A stretch of 24,805 nt of DNA from Ruminococcus sp. (lineage in GTDB: Bacteria; Bacillota; Clostridia; Oscillospirales; Ruminococcaceae). The stretch covers positions 1 to 24,805 of the forward strand of contig JAAVHK010000087.1 in the NCBI GenBank assembly GCA_014799765.1, written 5' to 3'. Below are positions 1 to 7,972 of this stretch, one piece after another; positions within the stretch are counted from its first letter, which is position 1; each line of letters starts with the position of its first letter. A model generated the notes under the pieces. That model did no database searches. It saw only the letters and a list, made by a program, of their open reading frames with translations, and was not told the origin of the DNA. Both the position numbers and the translations under genes were made by a program.

Positions 1-1
1 C

Positions 2-1573
2 GGTAAAGGCGATATAAACATAAATGACATCTATCAGGGAGCAGGCGACTATAAAATATTCTTCTCTACCGGCAACGGATTTTTCGGTGTGAAAGACGAT
101 AACAAAATAGTTGAAATTATTAACTGGCTTGATTCCGATATAAATTCATATAGTGTACGTAATATTATATCCCTTGAGGACGGCGACTTCATAGCATACG
201 TAGAAGACTATGACAGCAACGATTCAGCCGGTTTTGTACGTCTCACCAAACGCAACGCCGACGAACTTGCTAATCAGACTGTTATCACTGTTGGTATGCT
301 TTACAGTGACCAGGCTATTACCTCAAAGATTACGGAGTTTAACAAATCGCATACAGACTACAGAATAAAAATCGCTGACTACAGCAAATACAACGAGTAC
401 AACGAAGAACAGGAAAAAATGACGAACTCCGCACAGAAACAGTTGAAAATGGATATAGTTTCCGGTAATGCTCCGGATATGATTGTAACTTATGATTACA
501 GTCTCATTGCCGAACTCGCTCCGCATGGTACTTACGCTGACCTATCTACATACCTCGAAAAAGATGACGACTTATCCGAAGATGATATTATGCCTAACAT
601 CATAAAGGCAAGTACCATAAAAGGTAAACTGTACTCCCTCGCACCGACTTTTAATGTAGAAACTATGGCTTGTAAATCAAAGTTCTTCGACGAGGAAAAC
701 TGGACTATAGACGATTTCATAGATACCATGCACGATAACAAAGATATGAAAATAACACGATACGGTAATACAAAAGATACCGCATTTTCGATACTTGCCC
801 CGGCTATCAGCAGTTTTGTCGATTTCGATAAGGCGGAATGCGATTTCAATTCAGAAGATTTCAAGAAGATTTTAGAGTTCTGTAATGAATTTCCGGACGA
901 ATCCGAGGAAATAAACTGGGAAACCGCTACAGATGACGAAATGCAGAAATACTGGAATGAACAGGATACCTTATTAATGGAGGATAAAGCTTTACTCGAC
1001 AGCATATACTTTTCTGAACTCACAGAATTTACAACCGAAAAAAATGCATATTTCGGTGGTGAAGATATAACACTTGTCGGCATACCCTCAACGGATGGCA
1101 AAGGTGCTACTATAAATATGCAAAATTCTTTCGCTATTCTCGACAGTTCACCATCTAAAGACACCTGCTGGGAATTTATTAAGGAATTTTTCACAGAAGA
1201 CTATCAGGCAAGCGATACTAATCATTATATATGGGGACTTCCTACCCTTGTATCCGCCTTTGAAAAGAAAGCTGAATCCGCTATGCATAAACCGTACTAT
1301 ATCGACGACGACGGCAACAAAGTAGAATACGATAATTCTTACTACATCAACAACAAGGAAATTAAAATTGACCCCCTCACAGAAGAAGAAAAAGACTTCA
1401 TTGTAGACTACATTAAAAAAGCCGACAAAATATATACCGACGGTGCTGGCGACGATATAAACGAAATAATTTCTACGGAAGTACAGAAATATTTCAAAGG
1501 CGAGTCTACTTCACAGCAGGCTTGCGATATGATTCAGAACAGGGTTTCTATACTCCTCAGTGAACAGTCATAA
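2..1573 (+). CDS. Extracellular solute-binding-type protein, 5' end outside window
   Basis: The frame is already open at base 2, so the gene begins upstream; the GTG at 89 is internal. After the start of about 75 residues of repeated short hydrophobic/glycine strands (IFFSTGNGFFG, IISLEDGDFIAY), which could be the end of a beta-propeller-like region, a solute-binding domain begins at ITVGMLYSD. It shows family hallmarks: an ITEFNKSHTDYRI segment, DIVSGNAPDMIV, and a later LYSLAPTFNVETMA. Proteins of this class are normally lipoproteins that bind sugars or oligosaccharides for ABC transport, but the signal peptide lies outside the window and no permease is visible, so substrate and role are unknown. 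The product is very acidic, as expected for a secreted protein. The gene ends just before a strong terminator. The solute-binding assignment is fairly sure; the nature of the N-terminal part is inference. Confidence 0.75.
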   Translation, partial: GKGDININDIYQGAGDYKIFFSTGNGFFGVKDDNKIVEIINWLDSDINSYSVRNIISLEDGDFIAYVEDYDSNDSAGFVRLTKRNADELANQTVITVGMLYSDQAITSKITEFNKSHTDYRIKIADYSKYNEYNEEQEKMTNSAQKQLKMDIVSGNAPDMIVTYDYSLIAELAPHGTYADLSTYLEKDDDLSEDDIMPNIIKASTIKGKLYSLAPTFNVETMACKSKFFDEENWTIDDFIDTMHDNKDMKITRYGNTKDTAFSILAPAISSFVDFDKAECDFNSEDFKKILEFCNEFPDESEEINWETATDDEMQKYWNEQDTLLMEDKALLDSIYFSELTEFTTEKNAYFGGEDITLVGIPSTDGKGATINMQNSFAILDSSPSKDTCWEFIKEFFTEDYQASDTNHYIWGLPTLVSAFEKKAESAMHKPYYIDDDGNKVEYDNSYYINNKEIKIDPLTEEEKDFIVDYIKKADKIYTDGAGDDINEIISTEVQKYFKGESTSQQACDMIQNRVSILLSEQS

Positions 1574-1619
1574 TTTTACGCTATCCAGATTTTAATATAT
1601 AAACCTCCTTTCTAATGGG

Positions 1620-1655
1620 AAAAACGGCTTTCTTATCGTAAGAGAGCCGTTTTTC
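1620..1655 (+). terminator. Rho-independent terminator
   Basis: A near-perfect hairpin of about 16 base pairs (AAAAACGGCT... pairing with ...AGCCGTTTTT, one T-G wobble, loop TCG) is followed by a T-run. It closes the solute-binding-protein transcription unit and insulates the heat-shock promoter that follows. Confidence 0.9.
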
Positions 1656-1729
1656 TGTAGGTATCTTAACTATATTATTTAACATAAATCTGTATTTTTT
1701 GGTAATTCACACAAATTTGCATAAAACAC

Positions 1730-1758
1730 TTGACAAAACGTCATAATAGTGTTAAATT
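1730..1758 (+). promoter_or_regulatory. Sigma-A promoter of the hrcA operon
   Basis: TTGACA at 1730-1735 and TAAATT at 1753-1758 are separated by 17 bases. The predicted start of transcription falls within the first bases of the CIRCE element, so HrcA binding would block initiation directly. Confidence 0.85.
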
Positions 1759-1762
1759 ATAT

Positions 1763-1789
1763 TTAGCACTCAGAGAGACAGAGTGCTAA
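1763..1789 (+). promoter_or_regulatory. CIRCE operator (HrcA binding site)
   Basis: TTAGCACTC, nine bases, GAGTGCTAA: an exact match to the CIRCE consensus recognised by the HrcA repressor. It lies between the promoter and hrcA, so the whole operon, including the two inserted orphan genes, should be heat-shock induced and HrcA-controlled. Confidence 0.97.
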
Positions 1790-1812
1790 ATAAGCGAAAG
1801 GTTGTGTTAGTC

Positions 1813-2865
1813 GTGAACAGCAGAAAGCTGAAAATTCTCACTGCTGTGGTTGATGAGTATATAAGAACCGGCGAGCCTGTCGGGTCTAAAGCAATCTCTA
1901 AGCTTGATAATATTAACGTTTCACCCGCAACTATCCGTAATGATATGGCGGTACTCGAACAGCTCGGCTACCTCGAACAGCCACATACATCTTCCGGAAG
2001 AATACCGACGTTTGCAGGGTACAGGCTATATATTGATGAGCTTATGAATCCCTCGGCACTCTCCGAAGAAGAAAAAAATTATCTCGACAAAATGTTAGGC
2101 GACAAAGACACTCCCGAAGAACTGATTATTCAGAACGCTACTACAGCACTTGCGGAACTTACACAATGTGCGGTAGTCGTCACAAATTCAGTGCCTAAAT
2201 TTTCGGTAATCTCGAAAGTTGAAGTAATCCCCACCGGCAGAAGATTATACGTCATACTGCTTATAACCTCTAACGGTAGTATCAAAAACAAGGCGTGTCG
2301 GCTTGAATTTGACCTCAGTAACGAACAGCTTGAATTTTTCACACGGTACATGGAGGAAAATCTCAGCGGTGTATCTGTTGAGGAACTTTCCGAAGAAATG
2401 TTCAATAATATGGTATCCGCATTGAGTGCCTATATGGTATCGCTTTCACCACTGGTAAAAGGTCTGTGCGAACTCTCCGAAGACCTAAGGCAACAGGAAC
2501 TGACGGTCAGCGGTAGCGAAAAACTTCTTTCATGTGACGAACTCGACAAAATGGAAGTTGTGAAATTCATTGAACACAAAAACAGTCTTTCGGATTTACT
2601 CGACGAAACTTTCAGCGGTATTCAGGTTAAATTCGGGGCTGAAAACAATTTTGCTATAGGAAATTCAAGTCTGATTTTATCAAAATACCACCGTGGCGAC
2701 AAGGAAGCCGGTTCACTCGGAATAATCGGTCCTATGAGGGTGAATTACAAGAAGATTATACCCTATATCGAATACCTGACACAACAGATTTCATGTCTGA
2801 TGTCCGGTGAAGATGACGACGTTATTATAAACAATCCGGCTGACGAAAATAACTCTCAGTCATGA
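1813..2865 (+). CDS. hrcA: Heat-inducible transcription repressor HrcA
   Basis: A 350-residue repressor that binds CIRCE and shuts off class I heat-shock genes; in known systems its activity depends on chaperonin. The N-terminus (NSRKLKILTAVVDEYIRTGEPVGSK) is the canonical HrcA start and opens the winged-helix DNA-binding domain, followed by SPATIRNDM and TSSGRIPT. The C-terminal part is the GAF-like/dimerisation region. The frame is open further upstream to a GTG at 1783, but that codon lies inside CIRCE; the GTG at 1813 with GAAAGG about 11 bases upstream matches family length and start. It is the first gene of the operon, 12 bases before grpE, and so represses itself. Confidence 0.96.
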   Translation: MNSRKLKILTAVVDEYIRTGEPVGSKAISKLDNINVSPATIRNDMAVLEQLGYLEQPHTSSGRIPTFAGYRLYIDELMNPSALSEEEKNYLDKMLGDKDTPEELIIQNATTALAELTQCAVVVTNSVPKFSVISKVEVIPTGRRLYVILLITSNGSIKNKACRLEFDLSNEQLEFFTRYMEENLSGVSVEELSEEMFNNMVSALSAYMVSLSPLVKGLCELSEDLRQQELTVSGSEKLLSCDELDKMEVVKFIEHKNSLSDLLDETFSGIQVKFGAENNFAIGNSSLILSKYHRGDKEAGSLGIIGPMRVNYKKIIPYIEYLTQQISCLMSGEDDDVIINNPADENNSQS

Positions 2866-2877
2866 AAGGAGAATCAG

Positions 2878-3426
2878 ATGGGAAAAAATAAAAATACTCC
2901 GAAAGAAACAGAAGAAATTTTAAATGAGGAAAATATCCCCGAAACTTCCGAAGAGGATGACGAAGTTGCAGAATACAACGATACCGCAACGGAAATCGCC
3001 AACCTTGAAGACGCTCTCAACGAGGCAAACAACAAATATATAAGGCTTTTCGCTGAATACGATAATTACCGTAAGCGTACGGCTAAGGAAAAATCCGAAA
3101 CTTATTCAAATGCCTCCGCAAAGTGCATTGAGGAATTACTTCCGGTTATTGACAGCTTTGAACGTTCTTTAGATGTCGAATGTGCTGACGAGAATTTCAG
3201 GAACGGTATGTCAATGATTTTCGGACAGCTTAAAACTTTCCTCGAAAAAATGAACGTAACCGCCATTGACGCTCTCGGTGCGGAATTTAACCCGAATATC
3301 CATAATGCTATCAGTCAGCAGGACGGTACGGACTATGCAAGTAATCATGTATGTACCGTATTCCAGAAAGGCTACAAAATAGGCGATAAACTTATACGTC
3401 CGGCAATGGTTGCGGTTGCAGTATAA
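2878..3426 (+). CDS. grpE: Nucleotide exchange factor GrpE
   Basis: A 182-residue co-chaperone that releases ADP from DnaK. The first 40 residues are an acidic disordered tail; then comes a long coiled-coil helix (NLEDALNEANNKYIRLFAEY, DNYRKRTAKE) and the C-terminal beta domain with the GrpE signature around FNPNIHNAISQQ and ending KGYKIGDKLIRPAMVAVA. An AAAGGAGA ribosome binding site lies eight bases ahead of the ATG. It is normally followed directly by dnaK; here two unrelated genes intervene. Confidence 0.97.
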   Translation: MGKNKNTPKETEEILNEENIPETSEEDDEVAEYNDTATEIANLEDALNEANNKYIRLFAEYDNYRKRTAKEKSETYSNASAKCIEELLPVIDSFERSLDVECADENFRNGMSMIFGQLKTFLEKMNVTAIDALGAEFNPNIHNAISQQDGTDYASNHVCTVFQKGYKIGDKLIRPAMVAVAV

Positions 3427-3437
3427 GAGGTTATTTT

Positions 3438-3797
3438 ATGATACCAATCGCAGTGATAATTTTTATCAGTATAATAAACGAATTGGAAGAACAATCAAAA
3501 AATGGTATAAAACCGTTTTCTGAAATAAATAAAGATGATATATCAAATCCAATATATTATGATGATTCCTCACCCGACGAAAACGGAAATTATCCCGTTA
3601 TTCAGGATTATCTATCTGTTAAATATCATGATATAATCAGTACATTTGGTAAATGTGATGATATATTTGGTATGTGTAATCTTGAAATCAAAGCAGAAGT
3701 TTCAGAAGATAATAACAATGCTCGCATTTTAATAAAATATATAAATGATGAGAATTGGAAATTCTGTATTCATGACGGTATATTCACCGAATTATGA
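3438..3797 (+). CDS. Orphan small acidic protein inserted between grpE and dnaK
   Basis: A 119-residue product with ATG at 3438 and AGAGG eight bases upstream, 11 bases after grpE, so it is almost certainly co-transcribed. The N-terminus has a short hydrophobic stretch (IPIAVIIFISII) that could be a weak membrane anchor or a buried strand. The remainder is acidic and Asn/Asp-rich, with a C-terminal strand pattern (NNARILIKYINDENWKFCIHDG). No family recognised. Its AT-rich codon use (ATA, TAT, AAT) contrasts with the flanking chaperone genes and suggests a separate origin. Its TGA stop lies inside a direct repeat shared with the next gene. Genuine coding is likely from length, ribosome binding site and position; function unknown. 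Confidence 0.7.
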   Translation: MIPIAVIIFISIINELEEQSKNGIKPFSEINKDDISNPIYYDDSSPDENGNYPVIQDYLSVKYHDIISTFGKCDDIFGMCNLEIKAEVSEDNNNARILIKYINDENWKFCIHDGIFTEL

Positions 3798-3836
3798 ATA
3801 AAACTCAAAAAAAGCCCACAGGTTTTATTATAGAAA
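3791..3836. repeat. Direct repeat, copy A (3' end of first orphan gene)
   Basis: 46 bases matching 4480-4524 with one extra A and two substitutions. It contains the stop of the first orphan gene and a small hairpin (AAAGCC, CACA, GGTTTT) at 3811-3826. The two substitutions relative to copy B keep the stem paired (G-C becomes G-T). Confidence 0.9.
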
Positions 3837-3944
3837 AAAAATAAGAAGAATCAATCCCTGAAATTTTAACTAAAACTTAATTCAGAGAGCATATGAAGAA
3901 GAAACTTCTTTAAAAGGTCTGAAATTAAGAAAGGTAATAATATT
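3837..3944 (+). other. Short non-coding stretch with possible coding relic
   Basis: Between repeat copy A and the second orphan gene. Forward frames contain short protein-like runs broken by stops: EESIPEILTKT ending at a stop, then, in another frame, IQRAYEEETSLKGLKL running into the start region of the next gene. This looks like the decayed end of an older gene, but the runs are too short to prove it. The tail supplies the AAAGG ribosome binding site of the following gene. Confidence 0.3.
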
Positions 3945-4490
3945 ATGATTGATGTAACTAAACCCCGCAATTATGACGAAATAATTGAAAAAGAACAACA
4001 AGGTATGTGGTTAAGGATAGCAAAGTCTTCATTTGGCTTGCCACTTGAATTATTTGCATGGTCTGATGGTGTAAACCTCAAAAACAGGGGAGCATATCGT
4101 ATTGACGGAACACATTTCAATTATGGTGAAGAAAATCTCTACACTGACTATCCGGCTGTGGCGGTCAATATAGAAGACTATCTTTATTATATATCAGTTT
4201 CTGAAAATCCTGAAGTTCTCGCTGAATATCCGCCGGAATACAAAGAAAAGGTTGAAAAAGTACTTGATTTTATAAAAAAATATCACGAATTTTTCAGTCT
4301 GCACTGGTACGGCGAACTCAATGACTTTGATTTATTTCATGCAATAAACATGATTATAGGCAGAGTGTGCAGAGGTAAAAGAGATTATGATTATAAATGG
4401 TTTCTTACATGGTGCGATATGGTTACACCGAAACTTCAGAAACTTAAAGATGCCGGAAAATATCATGGTGACATTCCGCATTATGAATAA
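3945..4490 (+). CDS. Orphan protein inserted between grpE and dnaK
   Basis: A 181-residue soluble protein with ATG at 3945, preceded by AGAAAGG. It has no signal peptide or membrane segment and is rich in aromatics (WLRIAKSSFGLPLELFAW, FFSLHWYGELNDFDLFHAIN, YDYKWFLTWCDMV). The N-terminal strand-rich half and helical second half with scattered Trp/Tyr resemble the style of small immunity proteins, but I cannot name a family. It is the second of two unrelated genes splitting grpE from dnaK. Its stop lies in copy B of the repeat, but the repeat is read in a different frame than in the first orphan gene, so the similarity is at DNA level only. It should be driven by the HrcA-regulated promoter. 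Confidence 0.75.
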   Translation: MIDVTKPRNYDEIIEKEQQGMWLRIAKSSFGLPLELFAWSDGVNLKNRGAYRIDGTHFNYGEENLYTDYPAVAVNIEDYLYYISVSENPEVLAEYPPEYKEKVEKVLDFIKKYHEFFSLHWYGELNDFDLFHAINMIIGRVCRGKRDYDYKWFLTWCDMVTPKLQKLKDAGKYHGDIPHYE

Positions 4491-4524
4491 AACTCAAAAA
4501 AGCCTACAGGCTTTATTATAGAAA
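4480..4524. repeat. Direct repeat, copy B (dnaK leader)
   Basis: 45 bases matching 3791-3836. It holds the stop of the second orphan gene, a perfect six-pair hairpin (AAAGCC, TACA, GGCTTT) at 4499-4514, and runs into the GAAAGGAAG ribosome binding site of dnaK. The repeat unit from copy A to copy B is about 689 bases and contains the second orphan gene. Confidence 0.9.
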
Positions 4525-4537
4525 GGAAGATTTTATT

Positions 4538-6394
4538 ATGGGAAAAATTATAGGTATTGACTTAGGTACAACAAATTCATGTGTTGCCGTTATGGAAGGT
4601 GGTAACGCCGTAGTTATCCCGAACAGCGAGGGTGCAAGAACTACACCGTCAGTAGTCGCTTTCACAAACAGCGGTGAAAGACTTGTAGGACAGGTTGCCA
4701 AAAGACAGGCTATCACCAATCACGACAGAACAGTTTCCTCTATAAAGAGACATATGGGTTCAGATTACAAGGTTGAAATCGACGGCAAAAATTATACACC
4801 ACAGGAAATTTCCGCAATGGTTCTTCAGAAACTCAAGGCAGATGCTGAAGCATATCTCGGCGAAAAGGTTACAGAAGCCGTTATTACTGTACCGGCTTAC
4901 TTCACAGACTCACAAAGACAGGCTACAAAAGATGCCGGTCAGATTGCCGGTCTTAACGTAAGACGTATCATTAACGAACCTACAGCAGCCGCACTTTCAT
5001 ACGGTATCGACAAGGAAGAAGAACAGAATATCATGGTTTATGACCTTGGTGGCGGTACTTTCGATGTTTCCATTATCGAAATGGGTACAGATGTTCAACA
5101 GGTACTTGCTACAGCCGGTAATAACCGTCTCGGCGGTGACGACTTCGACCAGCGTATTATCAACTGGATTATTGAAGAATTCAAAAAGAACGAGGGCGTT
5201 GACCTCTCAACAGATAAAATGGCAGGTCAGAGACTTAAGGACGCTGCCGAAAAAGCTAAGATTGAACTTTCCGCAACAACAACTTCAAATATAAATATAC
5301 CGTTCATTACTGTAGATGCTTCCGGTACTCCTAAACATCTTGACCTGACACTTACACGTGCAAAATTCAATGAACTCACAGCAGACCTCGTTGAAGCTAC
5401 TATGGGTCCTGTAAGACAGGCTCTTAAAGACAGCGGACTTAGTATTTCTGAAATAAGTAAAGTGCTTATGGTAGGTGGTTCTTCAAGAATACCGGCTGTT
5501 CAGGAAGCTGTAAAAAACATTCTCGGCAAAGAACCATTCAAGGGCATTAACCCTGACGAATGTGTAGCACTTGGTGCAGGTTATCAGGGTGGCATCATGG
5601 GCGGTGATGTCGGTGGTGGTCTTCTTCTTCTCGACGTTACACCACTTTCACTCGGTATCGAAACTGCCGGTGGTGTATGTACAAGAATGATTGAAAGAAA
5701 TACTACAATTCCTACAAAGAAATCACAGGTATTCTCAACATATGCCGATAATCAGCCCGCTGTTGATATAAATGTACTTCAGGGTGAGCGTGAATTTGCT
5801 AAGGATAACAAACAGCTTGGTACATTCCGTCTTGACGGTATTGCACCTGCTCCAAGAGGTATCCCACAGATTGAAGTTACTTTCAATATTGACCAGAATG
5901 GTATCGTACACGTTTCCGCTAAGGATTTAGGCACAGGCAAGGAACAGAATATTTCTATCACAGCATCTGCAAATATGTCCAAGGAAGACATAAACAAGGC
6001 TGTACAGGAAGCTGAACAGTATGCAGAAGAAGACAAAAAACGTCGTGAAGAAGTAGATACAAAGAATGAAGCTGAAAATCTCGTATTCCAGTGCGAAAAA
6101 GCCCTTTCTGATTTCGGTGATAAGGTTTCCGCTGACGAAAAGTCAGACATTGAAAGTAAATGTTCTGCACTTAAATCCGCTATTTCTGCCAATAACTTCG
6201 CTGAAATAAAATCACTTAAGGAAGAACTTCAGAAAGCATTCTATGACCTCTCTGCTAAAATCTATCAGCAGGCTAATCCGAACGGTAACGCCGATATGGG
6301 TGGTATTGACCCGTCACAATTCGCCAAGGACAGTAGCGACAATAACAGTAACGATGATGATGGTGTTGTTGACGCTGATTTCACAGAAGTCTGA
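4538..6394 (+). CDS. dnaK: Chaperone protein DnaK (Hsp70)
   Basis: A 618-residue ATP-dependent chaperone that binds exposed hydrophobic segments and cycles with DnaJ and GrpE. The ATPase domain opens with IGIDLGTTNSCVAVMEGG and carries the second signature VYDLGGGTFDVSIIEMG and the third LMVGGSSRIPAVQE. The conserved linker region LLLLDVTPLSLGIET leads into the substrate-binding domain (about residues 360-480), then the helical lid. The disordered tail ends in the typical bacterial VVDADFTEV. GAAAGGAAG precedes the ATG. All family landmarks are present and the length is normal. It lies 47 bases after the second orphan gene and shares its leader with copy B of the direct repeat. Confidence 0.99.
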   Translation: MGKIIGIDLGTTNSCVAVMEGGNAVVIPNSEGARTTPSVVAFTNSGERLVGQVAKRQAITNHDRTVSSIKRHMGSDYKVEIDGKNYTPQEISAMVLQKLKADAEAYLGEKVTEAVITVPAYFTDSQRQATKDAGQIAGLNVRRIINEPTAAALSYGIDKEEEQNIMVYDLGGGTFDVSIIEMGTDVQQVLATAGNNRLGGDDFDQRIINWIIEEFKKNEGVDLSTDKMAGQRLKDAAEKAKIELSATTTSNINIPFITVDASGTPKHLDLTLTRAKFNELTADLVEATMGPVRQALKDSGLSISEISKVLMVGGSSRIPAVQEAVKNILGKEPFKGINPDECVALGAGYQGGIMGGDVGGGLLLLDVTPLSLGIETAGGVCTRMIERNTTIPTKKSQVFSTYADNQPAVDINVLQGEREFAKDNKQLGTFRLDGIAPAPRGIPQIEVTFNIDQNGIVHVSAKDLGTGKEQNISITASANMSKEDINKAVQEAEQYAEEDKKRREEVDTKNEAENLVFQCEKALSDFGDKVSADEKSDIESKCSALKSAISANNFAEIKSLKEELQKAFYDLSAKIYQQANPNGNADMGGIDPSQFAKDSSDNNSNDDDGVVDADFTEV

Positions 6395-6419
6395 TTTAAA
6401 AGAATAATTATATATCGCA

Positions 6420-6441
6420 GGGCGGAAAATTTCTTTCGCCC
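6420..6441 (+). promoter_or_regulatory. Intercistronic hairpin between dnaK and dnaJ
   Basis: GGGCG pairs with CGCCC, extended inward by AAA/TTT past a bulged G, in the 75-base gap. There is no T-run, so it is more likely an mRNA-stabilising or processing element that sets dnaK/dnaJ ratios than a terminator. Confidence 0.5.
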
Positions 6442-6469
6442 TTGTGGTATTTATATAGGAGAAGTATTT

Positions 6470-7624
6470 ATGGCTGAAAAAAGAGATTATTATGAAGTAC
6501 TGGGATTACAAAAAGGTGCTACAGAAAACGAAATAAAAAAGGCGTATCGTCAGAAAGCAAGAGAACTACACCCTGATATGCATCCCGATAATCCGGACGC
6601 TTATGTTGAAAAAATGCAGGAAGTAAATGAGGCTTATGAAGTTCTTTCTGACCCTGATAAGAAATCACGCTATGACCAGTTCGGACACGCCGGTGTAGAC
6701 CCGAGTTACAATGCCGGAGCAGGTGGTTTTTCTGGTGGTATGGGCGGATTCGCTGATATGGGTGACATATTTGAAAATATTTTCGGATTCGGTTTCGGTA
6801 GTGGTGGCAGTTCACGGAATAATGCCAATGCTCCCCGACGTGGTTCGGATATACAGTCATCTGTGACTATAAGTTTCATGGAAGCCTGTGAGGGTGTCAA
6901 AAAAGAAATAAACATAAATAAAATGTCTACCTGTGAAGCCTGTAAGGGTACAGGTGCGGAGGATTCTTCCAATACAGAAGTATGTCCGGACTGTAAGGGA
7001 CGTGGTACTGTAAGAGTAACTCAGAATACATTATTCGGTGCTATGCAGTCTACCAAACCGTGTTCACGCTGTTCAGGAAGAGGAAAAATTATCAAAAATC
7101 CTTGTCCTAAATGTCGTGGTAACGGCAGACTACGAGTACAGAAAACTGTTTCCGTTGACATTCCGGCAGGTATCGACAACAGACAAACTATACGTCTTAG
7201 TGGTCAGGGTGATTGCGGTTCTAACGGTGGTTCAAACGGTGACCTTATGATAAATGTTTCTGTACAGTCACACCCGATTTTCAAGCGAGACGGTCTCGAC
7301 ATTCACTGCGATATTCCTGTGACTTATACCGAAGCCGTCCTTGGTGCTGAAATAACCGTCCCGACTATCGACGGCGATGTTAAATACACCATAAGCGAGG
7401 GTACACAAAGCGGTACAACATTCCGTCTGAGAGGTAAAGGCGTAAAGAAAATAAACCGTAATGAACGTGGTAATCAACTTGTTACGATATATGTTGAAGT
7501 ACCTAAAAACCTCACAAAGAAACAGAAAGACCTGCTCCGTGAGTTTGAAGCATCACTTACTGACAGAAATTACGCAAAACGTCAGAGCTTTTTTGACAAA
7601 CTCAAAAAAAGATTCGAAAAATAA
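6470..7624 (+). CDS. dnaJ: Chaperone protein DnaJ (Hsp40, type I)
   Basis: A 384-residue co-chaperone that delivers substrates to DnaK and stimulates its ATPase. The J-domain (residues 1-70) has the essential HPD at 34-36. A Gly/Phe-rich linker follows (about 82-112), then the zinc-binding region with four CxxCxGxG repeats at 155, 172, 198 and 212, and the C-terminal substrate-binding and dimerisation domains. A complete type I DnaJ. AGGAGA precedes the ATG. It is the last gene of the HrcA operon and ends at a shared convergent terminator. Confidence 0.98.
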   Translation: MAEKRDYYEVLGLQKGATENEIKKAYRQKARELHPDMHPDNPDAYVEKMQEVNEAYEVLSDPDKKSRYDQFGHAGVDPSYNAGAGGFSGGMGGFADMGDIFENIFGFGFGSGGSSRNNANAPRRGSDIQSSVTISFMEACEGVKKEININKMSTCEACKGTGAEDSSNTEVCPDCKGRGTVRVTQNTLFGAMQSTKPCSRCSGRGKIIKNPCPKCRGNGRLRVQKTVSVDIPAGIDNRQTIRLSGQGDCGSNGGSNGDLMINVSVQSHPIFKRDGLDIHCDIPVTYTEAVLGAEITVPTIDGDVKYTISEGTQSGTTFRLRGKGVKKINRNERGNQLVTIYVEVPKNLTKKQKDLLREFEASLTDRNYAKRQSFFDKLKKRFEK

Positions 7625-7630
7625 AAAAAC

Positions 7631-7661
7631 AAAACCCGTCAGAAAAAATCCGGCGGGTTTT
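7631..7661. terminator. Bidirectional terminator between dnaJ and khpA
   Basis: AAAACCCGTC pairs with GGCGGGTTTT (one T-G wobble) with T-rich flanks on both strands. It lies between the convergent dnaJ and khpA genes and probably ends both operons. Confidence 0.85.
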
Positions 7662-7665
7662 AAAA

Positions 7666-7899
7666 TTATTCAATAGTAACAGAAACTTTAAGATTTTTCT
7701 TTGCAGCACCGGCACGCATGATTGTACGGAGTGCCTTTGCAATTCTGCCTTGTTTGCCGATTACTCTGCCCATATCGTCGGGGGCGACTGTAAGGTGAAA
7801 TACAATAACGCCTTCTTCGTCGGGTTCGTCTTCGGTAATCTTTATAGCAGATTTGTCTTCAACAAGTCCTGCTGTAATTGCATAAAGTAAATCTTTCAT
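7666..7899 (-). CDS. khpA: KH-domain RNA-binding protein KhpA
   Basis: A 77-residue single KH-domain protein. The GxxG loop is in VIGKQGR (46-52), flanked by the usual helices. In other Firmicutes KhpA pairs with KhpB (Jag/EloR) to bind RNA and affect cell division and elongation; the same role here is inference. The frame extends four codons upstream to a GTG, but GGAGG lies just ahead of the ATG at 7899, which gives the standard KDLLYAIT start. It is the last gene of the ylxM-ffh-rpsP-khpA operon, its usual neighbour being rpsP. Confidence 0.93.
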   Translation of the reverse strand: MKDLLYAITAGLVEDKSAIKITEDEPDEEGVIVFHLTVAPDDMGRVIGKQGRIAKALRTIMRAGAAKKNLKVSVTIE

Positions 7900-7917
7900 A
7901 AATACCTCCACGACTTC

Positions 7918-7958
7918 CGGAACAGAGGGAAAAGACGTTAAAAGTCTGCCCTCTTCCG
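7918..7958 (-). promoter_or_regulatory. Long nested hairpin between rpsP and khpA
   Basis: CGGAA, GAGGG and AGAC pair in order with GTCT, CCCTC and TTCCG, giving a broken stem of about 14 pairs around a seven-base loop. It fills most of the rpsP-khpA gap. No T-run follows on the minus strand, so attenuation, RNA processing or protection of the upstream rpsP message is more likely than termination. Confidence 0.6.
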
Positions 7959-7972
7959 CAAAAAGTCTCTAA

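Noticed and set aside
1783..1812. GTG at 1783 as the start of hrcA
   Set aside because: It lies inside the CIRCE operator, adds non-family residues, and has no ribosome binding site; GTG 1813 fits the HrcA N-terminus.
5779..6192. Long minus-strand open frame opposite dnaK
   Set aside because: Serine-rich low-complexity translation typical of the antisense of a strongly biased coding gene; no ribosome binding site or family.
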